64,000 bases of DNA from Fonsecaea monophora (Eukaryota; Ascomycota; Eurotiomycetes; Chaetothyriales; Herpotrichiellaceae): contig NW_019173961.1 of NCBI RefSeq assembly GCF_001642475.1, forward strand, positions 1-64,000. Reading direction: 5' to 3'. This document shows, piece by piece, positions 34,821 to 46,372 of this stretch. Positions within the stretch are counted from its first letter, which is position 1; each line of letters starts with the position of its first letter. The notes under the pieces were generated by a model. It was not told where the DNA came from. It saw only the letters and a list, made by a program, of their open reading frames with translations, and did no database searches. A program made the translations under genes and the position numbers.

Positions 34821-37800
34821 ATGCCTTCAGCCGCTTCCTCTGGCGCTCAGCATTTCACTCCCTCCGCCCAAGATTGGCGCAAGCACCAGCCAATCATCTA
34901 CAACCTTTACATCTATCAACGCTTCCCTTTAAAGGAGATGCGTGAGTACCTCCAACAAGAATACTCATTCGACGCCAGTATACCGCAGTACAAGCGGAAG
35001 CTTAAAGAATGGCGATACTCGAAGAATCTCAAAGCTTCGACCTGCAAAGCGCTCGGTGATAGCTTGGAACGGCGAGGTCTGTCTGGCTCAAATGTTGTCA
35101 CGTCGGTGAGTGGTGTGACGCTGAGCCCCAAGAAGTTGCAGAGGGCTCTAAGGAGACATTATATACCAACCTTGCAGCGGAAGTTCGGATTGGAGGAAAA
35201 GACAACCACTCCCGAAGGGATATCTATCCGAAGATCCCTTGTGGACTCTCTCTCGCTCTCGAACATCAGGCTTCCCGCATTTTCGTGGCTTCAGCAAGCA
35301 CAAGAGTCCGCTGCAGCGTTGCACGGCGCCACCCCAGTGCTGTCTTCCCACACGCAGTTACCACAATCCCATTTACCGGAGACCAATAAAGTTTCGAACG
35401 AACTTCTTACGGTTGATGTTCAATCTATACTTTTAGGCGACTTCAGGCCAAAAGCGATTGCTAGAACGCAGCGGGAAGCGGCCGCCTCAAGAATCCTCAA
35501 CCGTCTTCCCAGAGTGGAGCCTGACTCTGTAGGCCAGAACTTCAATGCTGTAATCCACCAGGCCGGAAGCATCAACTTGTATTCACTTACCAGCTTTGTC
35601 ATATATCTCTGTGCAAATAATCATCTGGATGACGCTCAGTTTGACCACTTCATGGTTCACATATCACCTCAAGGTAGCCTGGATGTGCTCAAGCATTTGG
35701 CTCACTCGAAATCAGCGTGTGCTGGAAATTCGAAGAGCGGCTACTGGTCTATGCGGCACGGACTGATAGGTATGATTTGGTAGATCTGCTAAAGAATCAG
35801 TGGGCCTTGGGCAGTATATCAACACCGAGAACCAAATGGCTCCTGGAGAGGATGCTATTTACCGCCATCGAAAAAGGTCATGAAACATTCGTCTTGACCC
35901 TTTTAGAAGAAAAGATTGGAAACAACAAGGGTCGAGTCATTGACGTGATTACCTCAATCAGTCAAGAACTTCTGAAACAGGCAGCGCAATTTCTACCCGG
36001 TGCATTTCGATTTATTTTGAACTCAATGTCCACCATCGGAAAGGCTCAAGTGCTGCCGTTAGCCGTCAAAGCTGGGTTGTCGATTGAGGGTGTCTCTTTA
36101 CTCATACACAAAGGTGCTGACGTTGATGCAACGGATGATGAGGGATGTACAGCTCTATGCTACAGTGCTCGCAGTGGAAATTTCGGGTTGACGCAGCTTC
36201 TGTTGCGAAATGGCGCCTGCCCCGAAGGAGGGGGAAGCGACTCGCTTGATCAATCGCCGAAATCCCAGTGTATCCCTCCGTTATTTTTCGCCGCTGAATC
36301 TGGTCACACGGACATCTGCGAGCTGTTGTTGCAGGCGGGTGCGGACGTGGAGTCTAGTTGGCACCGTCCTCATAAGGACAGTCACCGACATCAGAGAACC
36401 TTAGCGGCACTCCGTGGCTTCAGAAATGCAGTCGAGGTGGCCATACGGGACGATCATATCAGCGTCTTGGAATGCCTCATCACGCATGGCGCCTTTGTGT
36501 CCAGCCGTGGGAGGGGTTATGCACCACTCCATCTTGCAGCAGATTCAGGCTCCTTCTACTCTGTTGGGCTTCTGATTCGGTGCGGAGCAGACATTCACGA
36601 ATACTGTACCAGCGGGATTACCAGAACCGCCTTGCAAGCGGCGTGTTTCGCACGAAACAAACAATGCGCATCGTTTTTGATCGGCGCCGGTGCCAGGATC
36701 AATGATCCTGCCATGGGATTTGAGGGGAAGACGGCACTGCAACATGCGGCATGGCGCGGAGACGAAGGTCTCGTGAAATACTTGTTGGAGTTGGGTGCCG
36801 ATGTCAATGCACCTTGCGCACCAGATCATGGGGTCTCAGCTTTGCAAGCAGCAGTTTACAGCAGAAATGAAACCCTGGTTGGAATTCTCCTGGCCTGGGG
36901 AGCAGACGTGAACGGGAACATTTCTCGGAAGAATGGACAAAGCGCAATAGTGGCTGCGGTTGAAGCAGGTTCAGAGTCTGTGTTCCGGACCTTGGTAAAG
37001 GCCGGTGCAGACCTGTCTCCCGTCAAGAGGGACAACCGCACTTACTGTTGCCCATTCATCAAAGCGGCACAAGAAAATTCTGAAGATTTCGTCCGGCGCT
37101 TGCTTGATCTCGACATCGACATCGATGCTCGCCTGGACTCTGGCTACTCCATTGCCGAGGAAGCGATACGGTCATCGGGTGCCGAAAGTTGGAGAGTTGT
37201 AGAGACTATTCTCGAGCACAGCCCTGCCATCAGGCTTTCCCGTTGCCAGGGTCGAACACTCTTCATTGACATGTGGGACGGCATTGATCTGAGCTTCCTT
37301 CGTGTACTTGTCCACAGGGGGTTTGATATCAATAAAGATTTTGTCGGCGATCATTTTGGTAAGCGCAGGCATGGTGGAATGTTCCACCCAAAGCGGATGA
37401 CATCGGCGATATACAGATCGTTCTTGCAAAAAGCATGCGCAAAGGGAAACTTGGGGACTGTCGAGTATCTTCTGTCAGCAGGTGCTGATCCCAACTCTCT
37501 TCCCTCGGTTTATTTCGATCCAGTGGCTTTCGCAGCGAGCGGGACGGCTCTCCAGTTGGCAACGATGGGAAGACACACCCATCTCATCAAGACACTGCTT
37601 TGCCATGGAGCAGACATCAACGCGCCTCCTGCTGAATTTTTTGGACGTACAGCTTTACAAGCCGCCAGTCAAGCTGGAGATCTAAAAGTCGTGGAAATGC
37701 TGCTCGACAATGGGGCGAATGCCAATACACCGGCCTCCAAATGGGCGGGAGTCACTGCTCTTCAAGGCGCCGCCATCGAGGGTTACGTACGAATTGTGCA

Positions 37801-38050
37801 GACGCTGCTTGCTGCCGGCGCAGATGTCGGAGCCCCCGGAGCAAGGGAAGATGGTAGAACTGCTGTCAATGGCGCAGCTGAATGGGGACGATTAGACATG
37901 GTCAAGCTCTTGCTCGATCATCACCCACTTCAAGACGGCGAATCGCTCTCTGGGATTTGCGAGCAGGCCGCCGAGTATGCCAGGACAGGGCCTCACTGGG
38001 CTGTTGTGGAGCTTTTAGAAACCTACGAGAGAATGCCGGGGTCTCCTTGA
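34821..38050 (+). CDS. Clr5-domain ankyrin-repeat protein, frame broken near 35.71 kb
   Basis: Two overlapping frames form one protein. The 5' frame starts at ATG 34821 and reads to 35783. It opens with a Clr5 domain (about residues 13-68: DWRKHQPIIYNLYIYQ, EMREYLQQEYSF, YKRKLKEWRYSKNLK) and continues to LDVLKHLAHSKS. The 3' frame is open from 35678 and is clearly coding from about 35717 (FEERLLVYAARTDRYDLVDLLK). It has at least ten ankyrin repeats up to 38050. Coding sense passes from one frame to the other between about 35700 and 35720, a -1 shift. No intron with good splice signals fixes it without deleting protein-like sequence. It could be a sequencing or assembly error, or a disabled allele. 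Clr5-ankyrin proteins are frequent in fungi and poorly characterised; nuclear or self/non-self roles are speculation. Confidence 0.75.
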
Positions 38051-39011
38051 TGCTTTGCGTTGGGGGGAGTCCCCTTGGAGTGTCTTCCTCTCATCCACAT
38101 TTTCCATGGCATTGCCGTCGAAGAGGGCGAACTGACAAATCCAACAAACGGTACCTGGGACGGTAAAATGCAAAAAGACAAGGATCAGAGCGTGTGGGAA
38201 TAAAGGCGACAGGAACAGGGAATTTGAAGAGGAACGAAAACGGCTGATTGGGATTACGACTTGCACGATTTTCATATTTGGATAGTTTTCATAGCCCTCA
38301 CTCGACCGGGAGGTATCTCTCTCTCTCTCTCTGTCTCTTTTCTCTCGCTCTCTCACCATCATGTCGTATCTTGAAGAATAATAAGTGATTTCAAAAGTAT
38401 AAAGGTTGGGGGTATCTGTCCGTCAAATAAATGGCCAATTCGCAAAACAACAAGAAGAAAATCCACACACACATGGCACATGACATGTCCAAACCTCGCC
38501 TTCCCTCTCTCCCGTTCCCTCTCTCTCTTATCCTCAGCCTCGTCCTCGTCCTCAGTAAACAAACAGACCGATACCCATCCGACGCCAAGATTGCTCTGGC
38601 ATCTGGCATCTGGGAACTGCCTCCTGACTCCTGACTCGTCAGATCTGGGAGGGAGCTCCTCATCCTCGTCGCTCGTGGCTCATCAGATCCTCTCAGCCCT
38701 CTTCCTCCTCGCAATGCTGCGGATATCTATCTATCGATCGATCGATCGATCAATCAATCAATCAAAGTTCACTGCTCTTCCCCAAGATTCGCTACACGTC
38801 ATTCCTCGCGTCGTTGTTTCGAGGGTAAGGGAGCCCAAAAAAGAAAGACCTTCATTCATGCAACAGAACGCACATGATGCATGATGCAATAATGCATAAT
38901 AGAATGCAGACATAAAAATCGCTTGCGTAGCTTGGAAACCCCGTTGGGCGCAGCACAAAAATGGCAAAGCAAAAGATGGTGTAAATTACACGCACACTCT
39001 CTCAAATCTCT
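38051..39011. other. Convergent spacer with microsatellites
   Basis: About 960 bp between converging genes. Contains a CT tract (about 38315-38355) and the ATCN tetranucleotide array (38724-38765). No gene was recognised. Confidence 0.6.
38724..38765. repeat. Compound tetranucleotide repeat (ATCT/ATCG/ATCA)
   Basis: About 42 bp made of ATCT units, then ATCG units, then ATCA units, with no interruption between the blocks. Confidence 0.9.
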
Positions 39012-41950
39012 TCATCGGACCAGCTTCGTTCCTGAGCTGACAACGACAAATTCCACGTCTCGGCCCATGGATCGCCACCGCTCAATCCCACCGCTAACCA
39101 GCCAGGGCTGCAGGTTCTTGCACTGGCTCACGTCAAAGAGTTTGAGTTTCTGGCAGCCCTCGACCACACTCTGAACCCCAAGCCCTGTGACGCGAACACA
39201 TCCTCGAACTGCGAGCTCGCGAAGGGAGGTCAGGTGAAGGCCGATTGACCGTAAGCTCGGGTCGGAAACAGCGCTGCCGCAAAAGGAGAGGTTCAGGTGT
39301 GTCAGATTCGGACAGCCCAAGGCAATCACCTCGGTCGCTGTGTCAGACAGTGCGCAGCAAAAGGACTAAGAGACGTCAATTAGCCAAACACCTTAACAAG
39401 GACATCACCACTCACCAGGTCAAGCTGCCTCAGACCACTACCCGCTCCATTGACGAGCCATACGATGCTCTGATCACTGAGATATGTGCAGTCGGCCAAA
39501 CACAGCTTCCTTAGCCGCTCGAACTTGACATTGCCCCAGAATTGAAACCCAGCATCGGTTATGGTCGTACACCGCGTCAAATCCATCGAAACGATCCGGT
39601 CGTGCGCATGCGTTGCGATGTGGGCCATGGTCCGATCAGTGATGTGTTTGCAGTAGCTTAGAGTGATAGAACTCAGCTCTGGACATCCAATCACCGTCCC
39701 GGGGGGAGGTTGCTGCGGAGGAGCGTTGTTACTGAGTTTGGTGTTGAGTACAGGACGGTGCGAGTTGACTTTTGTGCGGTTGCTAGGCGCTGGAGGTTGT
39801 GCCGTAACCACCCAACCAACTATTCTTGCCAGCAATGTGTCGCTGACTTTTCGGCAATTACTCAGGTCGACTTCTTTGAGCCCACGAGCTTTGTTCGCCA
39901 TCTCCAAAATCGCCGGAGCAGTGACATCCCACACGCTCTTCATACGCCAACCCTGCACATTGGCTCCGCATGTGTTGACCAACGCGGAAAAGCCTTCATC
40001 AGTGATGTGAAAGCAGTTGCTGATGTCAACAAACCTGGGTCTTTCTGCAATAAACGGACAAATGCGATTGATGAGTATGTCGTCGGTGATCTTCCGATTA
40101 TAGCGGGATAGGTCAAGATGATGAAGGAGATTAGGTGCAGTACTAAGAACATTCTGCCAGTGGAGGGACACTCCTTGTAAGCGCATCAAGTCGTGCAGGT
40201 CGAGATATTCGAGAATCAACGGCAGTAGTCTATCAGGTATCCTTCCCCGATTCAGGCCGCGGCTCGACCGTGGTCGGGGTTTGGGTCGACTCCCGGGAGA
40301 AAAAGGATCGGAGAATGGAAAGCCGCTGCTGCCTTTGTACTCGGATGTAGGGGATGGGGTTCCGGATGCTGAGCTTCGAGGAGATGGGTGGGTTGTGGTA
40401 GTAGGTGATGATCGAGGCGACCGGCGTCTCTGATCTTTAGATGGCTCGTCGGGCGGCGGTGGAGCAAGAGAACCTCTTCTTGATCTTGATCTAACCTTTT
40501 CTAGGCCCTCGCTCAAGAAAGGATCCGGGTCTGAAGGTTCAAGGGTGTTGTTCGGTTCATCCGTCGCAACAATTGGTGTAGAAGCACTGATCTCTGTGTC
40601 TGTGAAGGTCACTCGAGGTCCAGTAACGACTTTCCTCTGCCTCATTTCTTTCGAGTCCCGGATTTCAAGATCATGAATATCAGGTGTTGTGTCGGCATCG
40701 TTCATGATAACATCATTATCCGATGCCAACTGTAATCGGTGCTTTGCAGTCTCCTCAATCTGCCGCAGCACACTCGTTGGACAGCGGTGCCAAAAATCCG
40801 CCAGTACATTTTCTGAGATCATTAAGCATTCAACTTGGGTTACCGATCGCACAGTAGCTGTCCGACGATCTGCGAGCGACAGACTGACGACTTCACCAAA
40901 ATATTGTCCTGGCCGGAGCCGAGCTATCACCCGTGGGGTACCCAGCACGCCGTTGGGTTCTCCGGCTTTGTGTGGCTTGGGAGACGACACATTTCTCTCA
41001 TCTAACACCTCAACCTCCCCACGGACAATGAAATAGACCTCACGACCTCGAGTGTCTTGTTTGATGATGTCTGTAAAGGGTGCAAAGCTTCTGGGTTGGG
41101 CACTGAGACCGAGAAAGTGGAGAATATCCGAAGGCAGAGAGGCAAACAACGGCAGTTCCTTCAAGGTCGCGCGGATGTTAACGAGACCATGTCCCAATGC
41201 GCTTGCTGTTGACACCTCATTTGTACCGGGGCTGGGAGATTTGCGCCGCTTGTTCGAGCTGGTGACACTGCCGTCATTGTCTCTCATATATATGTCCTCG
41301 CCAACTGTCGTTCTGGCTCTCTTAGAGCCTCTTCTTTCGTGATTCGGGACGTCTTCCATGCCGAGCAGCACTTGTCTCTTTTTCTTCTCCAGCTGCGTCA
41401 GCCGTTCCAAGGCCTCGTCTCGAATAGCATGTTCCACATCGGGATATTTCGGTAGTATTTTTTTTAGGTCCTCCTTCTTCAGTGCCAGCACCATGCATCT
41501 TGTTCGCGCAACCACTGTTGCAGTGCGAGGACGTTCCATAAGGATCCCGATTTCTCCAAAGAAGGCACCAGGTTTTAGTTCAGCAAAGGTGCTTTCGCCG
41601 TCCCGAGATGTAACAGCAACAGCGCCCCGGACAAGCCAATACATGGCCTTGGCATCTTCACCTTCGGTGATGATGTAGTCATTTGTGTTGTGCAGCTGGG
41701 GTTTGAGCAGGAGACCAATGTCGGCGAGGAAGTCATCGGAGGTGGCTTGGAATAGAGGAAATGAACGAATGCGGTCGATCAAATCTAACGGCATACCCTG
41801 TATCTGAGAGGTTGCTAGAGGGGATTGTCTGGCAGGTCTTGACGGATTGATCTTGGAGTCAAAACTGCGGACCAAGGAGACTTCTGCGGAAGGAGGAGAG
41901 GCCGTGCGGCCATGGTAGGGTGACAGGGCTCGTCCATGATGTCGTCGCAT
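39012..41950 (-). CDS. Double cyclic-nucleotide-binding, F-box and leucine-rich-repeat protein
   Basis: Model: complement(join(39012..39365, 39416..41950)), 962 residues, one 50-bp intron (GTGAGT..TTAG). Two cNMP-binding domains lie at about 52-170 and 260-380, with phosphate-binding cassettes FGEIGIL (131-137, then Arg142) and FGEVVSL (351-357, then Arg362-Arg363). A disordered Ser/Pro-rich linker precedes an F-box (about 570-605, RIPDRLLPLILEYLDLHDL). Then come AMN1-like leucine-rich repeats to the end (ITDEGFSAL, VSDTLLARI, ITDRTMAHI, ITDAGFQF). The F-box should bind Skp1 in an SCF ubiquitin ligase, with the LRRs choosing substrate. Two RRGS sequences (Ser209, Ser494) resemble PKA sites. 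The frame is open 5' of 41950 without an ATG, so an upstream exon is possible. Confidence 0.88.
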
Positions 41951-43804
41951 GTTTGCTGGAGGGGTTGTTGAATCTGAGCGCGTGTCCACGCGAAATGAAC
42001 TACTGCTCTTGGTGCACTGCCCCTCATCCCATGTTTCTCACACGTACTGTGCGACGCCACCTTTTGAGTACGACTGGGTCAAAATCTGAGGTAGATAAAG
42101 ACTTGATCTGCAAGATAAACCGCTTTGTTCGGCTCCACCAGGAGCGTCTGCGAATTCGCTGGCTTAGTAACACCAGAATCTGGGATGGCACGAGGGCTTC
42201 GGCACCGGCAGGTTGCAAGGAGGGCGCAGGGAAGGTTTTCGCAATCGTACTTGTGACGACTTCGGGTTGTCAAATCTTGGGGAATGCGGTGGGTCGGCAA
42301 AGGTGGAATAGAGGGTCGCGGAGGCTCGATATCGATGATAACCTGAGGGCTTTGCCGATGTCTGAAAAAAGCTGCAGATGTTTTGATAAAAAGTGCTGGA
42401 GGGAAAGTCCGCATCCGACACAGATGATCTCAAATGGAAACAAGCGTGAGAAACGAGCGAAGCAAAGCACGATTCAAGAGACGTGCAGCTGTCGGCCGCA
42501 GGTTTCAAGCCAGGGTCCCGTCTATCCATGAAGGTGGTGGGCTGTGGATGGCGGCCCTGGCGGGGAACCGCATATCCATCTTGGAGAAGCACACTAGACG
42601 ATGTTTCGAGAAAACAGATGGAAGGGTTGAGAGGCGCCGCTTGGGGACTGATTTGGATCAAAGAAATTAGCACGAGCCGGCCCAAAGCCTCCCTGTAGCT
42701 AAGCCGGCAAAACGGCCCATCTCGTCCTCTTCTTTGACTTTTGGTGTAATTGCATGATAGAATGCCCCGAAATTTGTTGCCTCGTATCTACTCGTGTGCT
42801 CCTCCACATTCCAAGCTTGGTGATACCACCGATGGGACAACTGAGCCACGAATACGGAGGTGTCCATAATGCATGGGAAAACAAGGTGCAAGGCGGGCAG
42901 AAACGCCTTCAGTCGCACATTGACAGTGATGACGGCACCACGGGATAGAACAAGATGCGTCAGCAAGGCCAAAGCGGTTGAGTGACTGCCTCGTAGGTTG
43001 TAGGTATGGCGCAATCCCGGTCAACGGCCTGGGAAAACAACTAGAGACGGCCGCTTACTCTTACATTAGCACATTACATGTAGGTACCTATTCGCTAGGT
43101 AAGCAACCATCAAAGTTGAAATTCCTGCCTAAGCGACCCAACCATAGTTAGGCCGTGCAGGCACCTGGTTCTAACCCGCAATCTCATGGATTTGTGCCCG
43201 GAAGGCCCTGCAAAGCCTAAGGACGGCGCCCAAAACGGGAGTGCGGTCCCCATCTGGTCTATGCTGGCTTTACCCAGTTGGAGGGTCTATGTGCGGGAAC
43301 TCCCTCAACTTGCACTAGAACACGTCCAGAAGCATCGCTTGAGTGCAGCGAGTGGCTGCTGAAGAGAAATCTTTCAGCCTTGCGCCCACCATCACTGCTC
43401 GTGTCTAATGAGAACCTCGTTCCAGATTGGCCTCTGTCTCTCCTCCAGCTGTTGATATGTCAGATTGTCTTTCCATCTCAAGGCACGAGATCGTCCTTCT
43501 GGGTGCAGGCCCGAAGCAAAATCAGTGGCTTTCGCTGTCATAACATAGCGGCCACCAACATTCTCTACGATTGGATGCGGGCCTAGAGAAGCAGTGAGTC
43601 TCACTCATCAGCTGGCTCATTCCTTATCGACTGTGCCTGTGAGATTTCGAAGTTTGCTTCCCAGCCTGGCAGGTTGTCGATACATGATTGCCGTCAAAGT
43701 TGAAGCAGCGGTAGGTATGGAGGAATGCTGCCCGTCATCTGGTAAGAGGACCGTAAACCTCTTGTTGTTGCTGTTCTTCTGAAGTAGTCCAGTCTCCAGT
43801 CTTC
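41951..43804. other. Long upstream spacer (1.85 kb)
   Basis: Upstream of the cNMP/F-box gene and downstream of the Tim17-like gene, both minus. A long minus-strand open frame at 42164-42685 is Ser/Pro/Cys/Phe-rich and looks like transcribed leader rather than protein. No gene was recognised. Confidence 0.5.
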
Positions 43805-44506
43805 TCACCCCCAAAGCTTTCTCCTCAACCATGAGATGTATGCTGGTGGACTTCCTCTAATCGATGCTGCCAGATCTTGCACCAGGCCATAGGCCAGTGA
43901 TAGTCTCAGAGCACTCCTGGCAGTTTGAGCAGCAGCAAAATGATCGAGCCCTCGTTTCCAGCTGTAGATACCGGCCAGAGTCATCCCAGCGATAACTGTA
44001 CTTCCAAAGTCCCTTTGTCCAATTGCAACATCGTCGTCCCCTCTTGCGAAGAGACGAGCTCTGGACAGATCAACCATCTCTTCTGTGACCATGAACATAG
44101 TGGCCCAGCCTGTACATACAGATCCGAAGCGGACCCCTTCCTTAATACCGCCGAGCATCGCGTGATAGTTTTTGGACTTTTGATATAGAAACCATCCGGT
44201 TTGGGTTGTTGGGAGCCGGTGTGCGTTTTCAGCTCTATACCGATATGCGCCTTTTGTAGCGCCTTGGGAAGCGCCTAGACTGAAGCCGCAAGCAAAGGAT
44301 GCCAACATCAAGGTCGGGGCGCGGAGGACCAATGGGATCGACAGTCGTTCGTTTGGCCATCCTGTAAACCTGACCAACGCATCCTCCTCCTTTGTTTCCT
44401 TTATGGGCTCTGGGCTTAGCGAGGGGAGAGGCAGCGCAGGCTCTCCATGAGAGAGTACTTGAAGATCGTCTTTGTCGTCGGTCTGGGAAGGTCTGAATGG
44501 CCACAT
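43805..44506 (-). CDS. Tim17/Tim22/Tim23-like mitochondrial membrane protein (tentative)
   Basis: Intronless 233-residue frame, ATG at 44506. After a polar N-terminus (~60 residues) there are about four weak, Gly/Ala-rich hydrophobic segments: PTLMLASFACGFSLGASQGA, YHAMLGGIKEGVRFGSVCTG, DFGSTVIAGMTLAGIYSW and the region around ALRLSLAYGLVQDLAAS. The GG-X-K-E-G and G-X3-G spacing is the pattern of Tim17/22/23 and TIMMDC1-type proteins, which form or assemble mitochondrial inner-membrane complexes. Assignment rests on that pattern only. A basic tail (SWLRRKLWG) ends the protein. Confidence 0.7.
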   Translation of the reverse strand: MWPFRPSQTDDKDDLQVLSHGEPALPLPSLSPEPIKETKEEDALVRFTGWPNERLSIPLVLRAPTLMLASFACGFSLGASQGATKGAYRYRAENAHRLPTTQTGWFLYQKSKNYHAMLGGIKEGVRFGSVCTGWATMFMVTEEMVDLSRARLFARGDDDVAIGQRDFGSTVIAGMTLAGIYSWKRGLDHFAAAQTARSALRLSLAYGLVQDLAASIRGSPPAYISWLRRKLWG

Positions 44507-45847
44507 GTTGGTAAGGCCTCTTTAAAGCCGGTGATGACTGCGACTTTGATCTTCTGCCTTGAATGTCCGGTCTCACAAACGTCAAGTCCAATCTGCTCTC
44601 AACATTGGCTTCAATGCCTTGGACATACTGGCCGTACTCTTCACAGTCAGGGCGCAGCACACTGAAGACAAGGGAATAAACAGGGTGTGCTCGATACAGA
44701 ATGCAGCTCTAGAACAAAGCTTTGTCCCAAATCATGTGGAGGTTGGCGCAGTTTACGGACATTAATTATTTGTTGTCAGACAAGTCCGAATTTGGTCCGC
44801 TTATTCTTCGCGGCAGAGCCCAAGCCTCTGACTTGGCCTTGCTTCTTTTACTTTTGACTCTCGCCTGTTCTCTCAAATGTCTGCTATCGAGTTGGAACTC
44901 AAGAAGAGGCATCATGCTTTACAGTAGCTATGACCTCTTGATTTTCCATTATTTCCCAGACCGCGCAGTCCGATCGCATGGTGACTATTCTTATCCCTTC
45001 AAACGGCACCAAGACGCTGGATTCAGCCTCTGCTTCCCACAGAGGGATTGTTCTTCTTACGAGGTTGGCTTCGAGGAAATCGAGGCGCTGAGGTACAGCC
45101 ACGACTTGATCGTGCGTCGCGACAAGCGATGGGCGAAGATGCACAGGTATCTTCATTAAAGACGTTGAAAACTTGTACCATACTTGTAGTGGTGGCAAAC
45201 ACTGTATAGCAGAGGCAGCGATAGTTATGAGCCCCTGCTTGTTGGGAACAGATTGATTCTCGCCCAGTTTTCATACCTTGCCAATGCGTGATTGTTGCAG
45301 TTCCGAAAAGCACGAGCACAGCGATATGAAGTTCCCACTTATCCACGACAATATCATTCAATAAGCCTGAGGGAGATTGACAGTTTTCCTATTAATAGAG
45401 GTGGACGCTAAGCTGGCACTGAAAACGGCACTTAGGCACGCGTGACAAGAGCAAAGGTATTGCGACCCATTGAGATGATCTGCTTCTGTTATCAACTTCC
45501 TCTGGGTTCAAAGCTAGTGCTATCCAGCGGTGCCAGCTTGTATCTTTAGCCACAGCTATAAGTTCCAAGAAGGGAGTTTCAGCCTCGTGAAATTATTAAA
45601 GACTCTACCCCGCATTCACTTTTGGTGGCTGCGGCGCGTCAGTCGCGCTTCACCCTCGAAATTTTGGCTTTCAAGCCTAATAACTCTCGGTTGCTTTTCC
45701 CACGCGGCTGACAGCTTGATCAAGGTGTTAAGCAGCTCAACTCCGCTCACCTTTCTACTTTCTCATCTTCCGTTTGACGCTGGAGGCTGAAGCAGCTATC
45801 CACACCGCCCACTGCTCGTGGCAAAGGACCGCGGCATCGCATCAAAG
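44507..45847. other. Divergent spacer with doubtful ORFs
   Basis: 1.3 kb between the divergent Tim17-like gene and the next plus-strand gene. Overlapping frames on both strands lie at 44,722-45,361; only the minus-strand one is listed separately, with low confidence. Confidence 0.5.
44899..45156 (-). CDS. Doubtful 85-residue ORF, unknown
   Basis: ATG at 45156. The product, from MKIPVHLRPSLVATHDQV to IATVKHDASS, is evenly mixed in composition and contains DFLEANLVRRTIPLWEAEAE, which looks like globular protein. It could be the last exon of a gene whose 5' part (to about 45361) was not resolved, for example after a GTATGA donor near 45280. No family was recognised. A plus-strand frame overlaps it entirely. 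Confidence 0.3.
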   Translation of the reverse strand: MKIPVHLRPSLVATHDQVVAVPQRLDFLEANLVRRTIPLWEAEAESSVLVPFEGIRIVTMRSDCAVWEIMENQEVIATVKHDASS

Positions 45848-46372
45848 ATGACGCTCGTGTCCCAGAACGATCTGGCGGAACTGCCTACGCCGGACATGAT
45901 AACCCTTCTCTTCAAGTGCCACAAGTCCACAACCGCGCTATCTGTTTTACCAACCAAACCGTTCACCGAAATAAAAGCTCTCCTGCTCGCAGCCCTTGAA
46001 TCACGCAACGTGAAGACATTGCCAGACTCCAGCGCGCCCCTCCCAAACGACCCAGAAGAGTTGGAATTTGGCGTGTTAGCAGACAAAAAAGATCCGAGTA
46101 AAGGTTGGGTTCTCTTGGATGTCAAGGAGCAAGAAATCACTGGTCCTAAAGACAATAAAAAGAAAGCCGGCGGAAAACAATCCATTTTCAATCAGAACCC
46201 GCTTGGGGCTGGTCTGGGCGATGGAGCTTGGATAGCATACCGAGCAAAGGTGCAGCAGAAAGAACCACAAATGGAAGGCGAAGATCACGAAGGTGGTACT
46301 CCAGACATCCAGATAGACGAGGATCCTGGATTCGATGTGATAATTCCAAGTTTCGAGGACGAGACTGATTGA
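45848..46372 (+). CDS. Small conserved-looking protein, unknown
   Basis: Intronless 174-residue protein from ATG 45848; the frame opens earlier but without an ATG. The first 75 residues have alternating hydrophobic positions (DMITLLFKCHKSTTALSVLP, FTEIKALLLAALESRNVK) suggestive of a beta-grasp or ubiquitin-like fold. A central segment reads FGVLADKKDPSKGWVLLDV. The C-terminus is acidic (IDEDPGFDVIIPSFEDETD). No catalytic motif, signal peptide or membrane segment is present, and the ubiquitin-like suggestion is inference. Confidence 0.7.
   Translation: MTLVSQNDLAELPTPDMITLLFKCHKSTTALSVLPTKPFTEIKALLLAALESRNVKTLPDSSAPLPNDPEELEFGVLADKKDPSKGWVLLDVKEQEITGPKDNKKKAGGKQSIFNQNPLGAGLGDGAWIAYRAKVQQKEPQMEGEDHEGGTPDIQIDEDPGFDVIIPSFEDETD

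Noticed and set aside
35579..35715. Intron that would rejoin the two Clr5-ankyrin frames
   Set aside because: It is frame-compatible but has a weak donor and would delete a segment that looks conserved in the family; kept only as an alternative.
42164..42685. 173-codon minus-strand open frame upstream of the cNMP/F-box gene
   Set aside because: Composition (Ser, Pro, Cys, Phe) matches C/T-rich transcribed leader rather than protein; no domain.
43392..43832. Possible two-exon minus-strand gene downstream of the Tim17-like gene
   Set aside because: The first part starts inside the Tim17-like coding end, the second lacks an ATG, and no convincing splice pair joins them.
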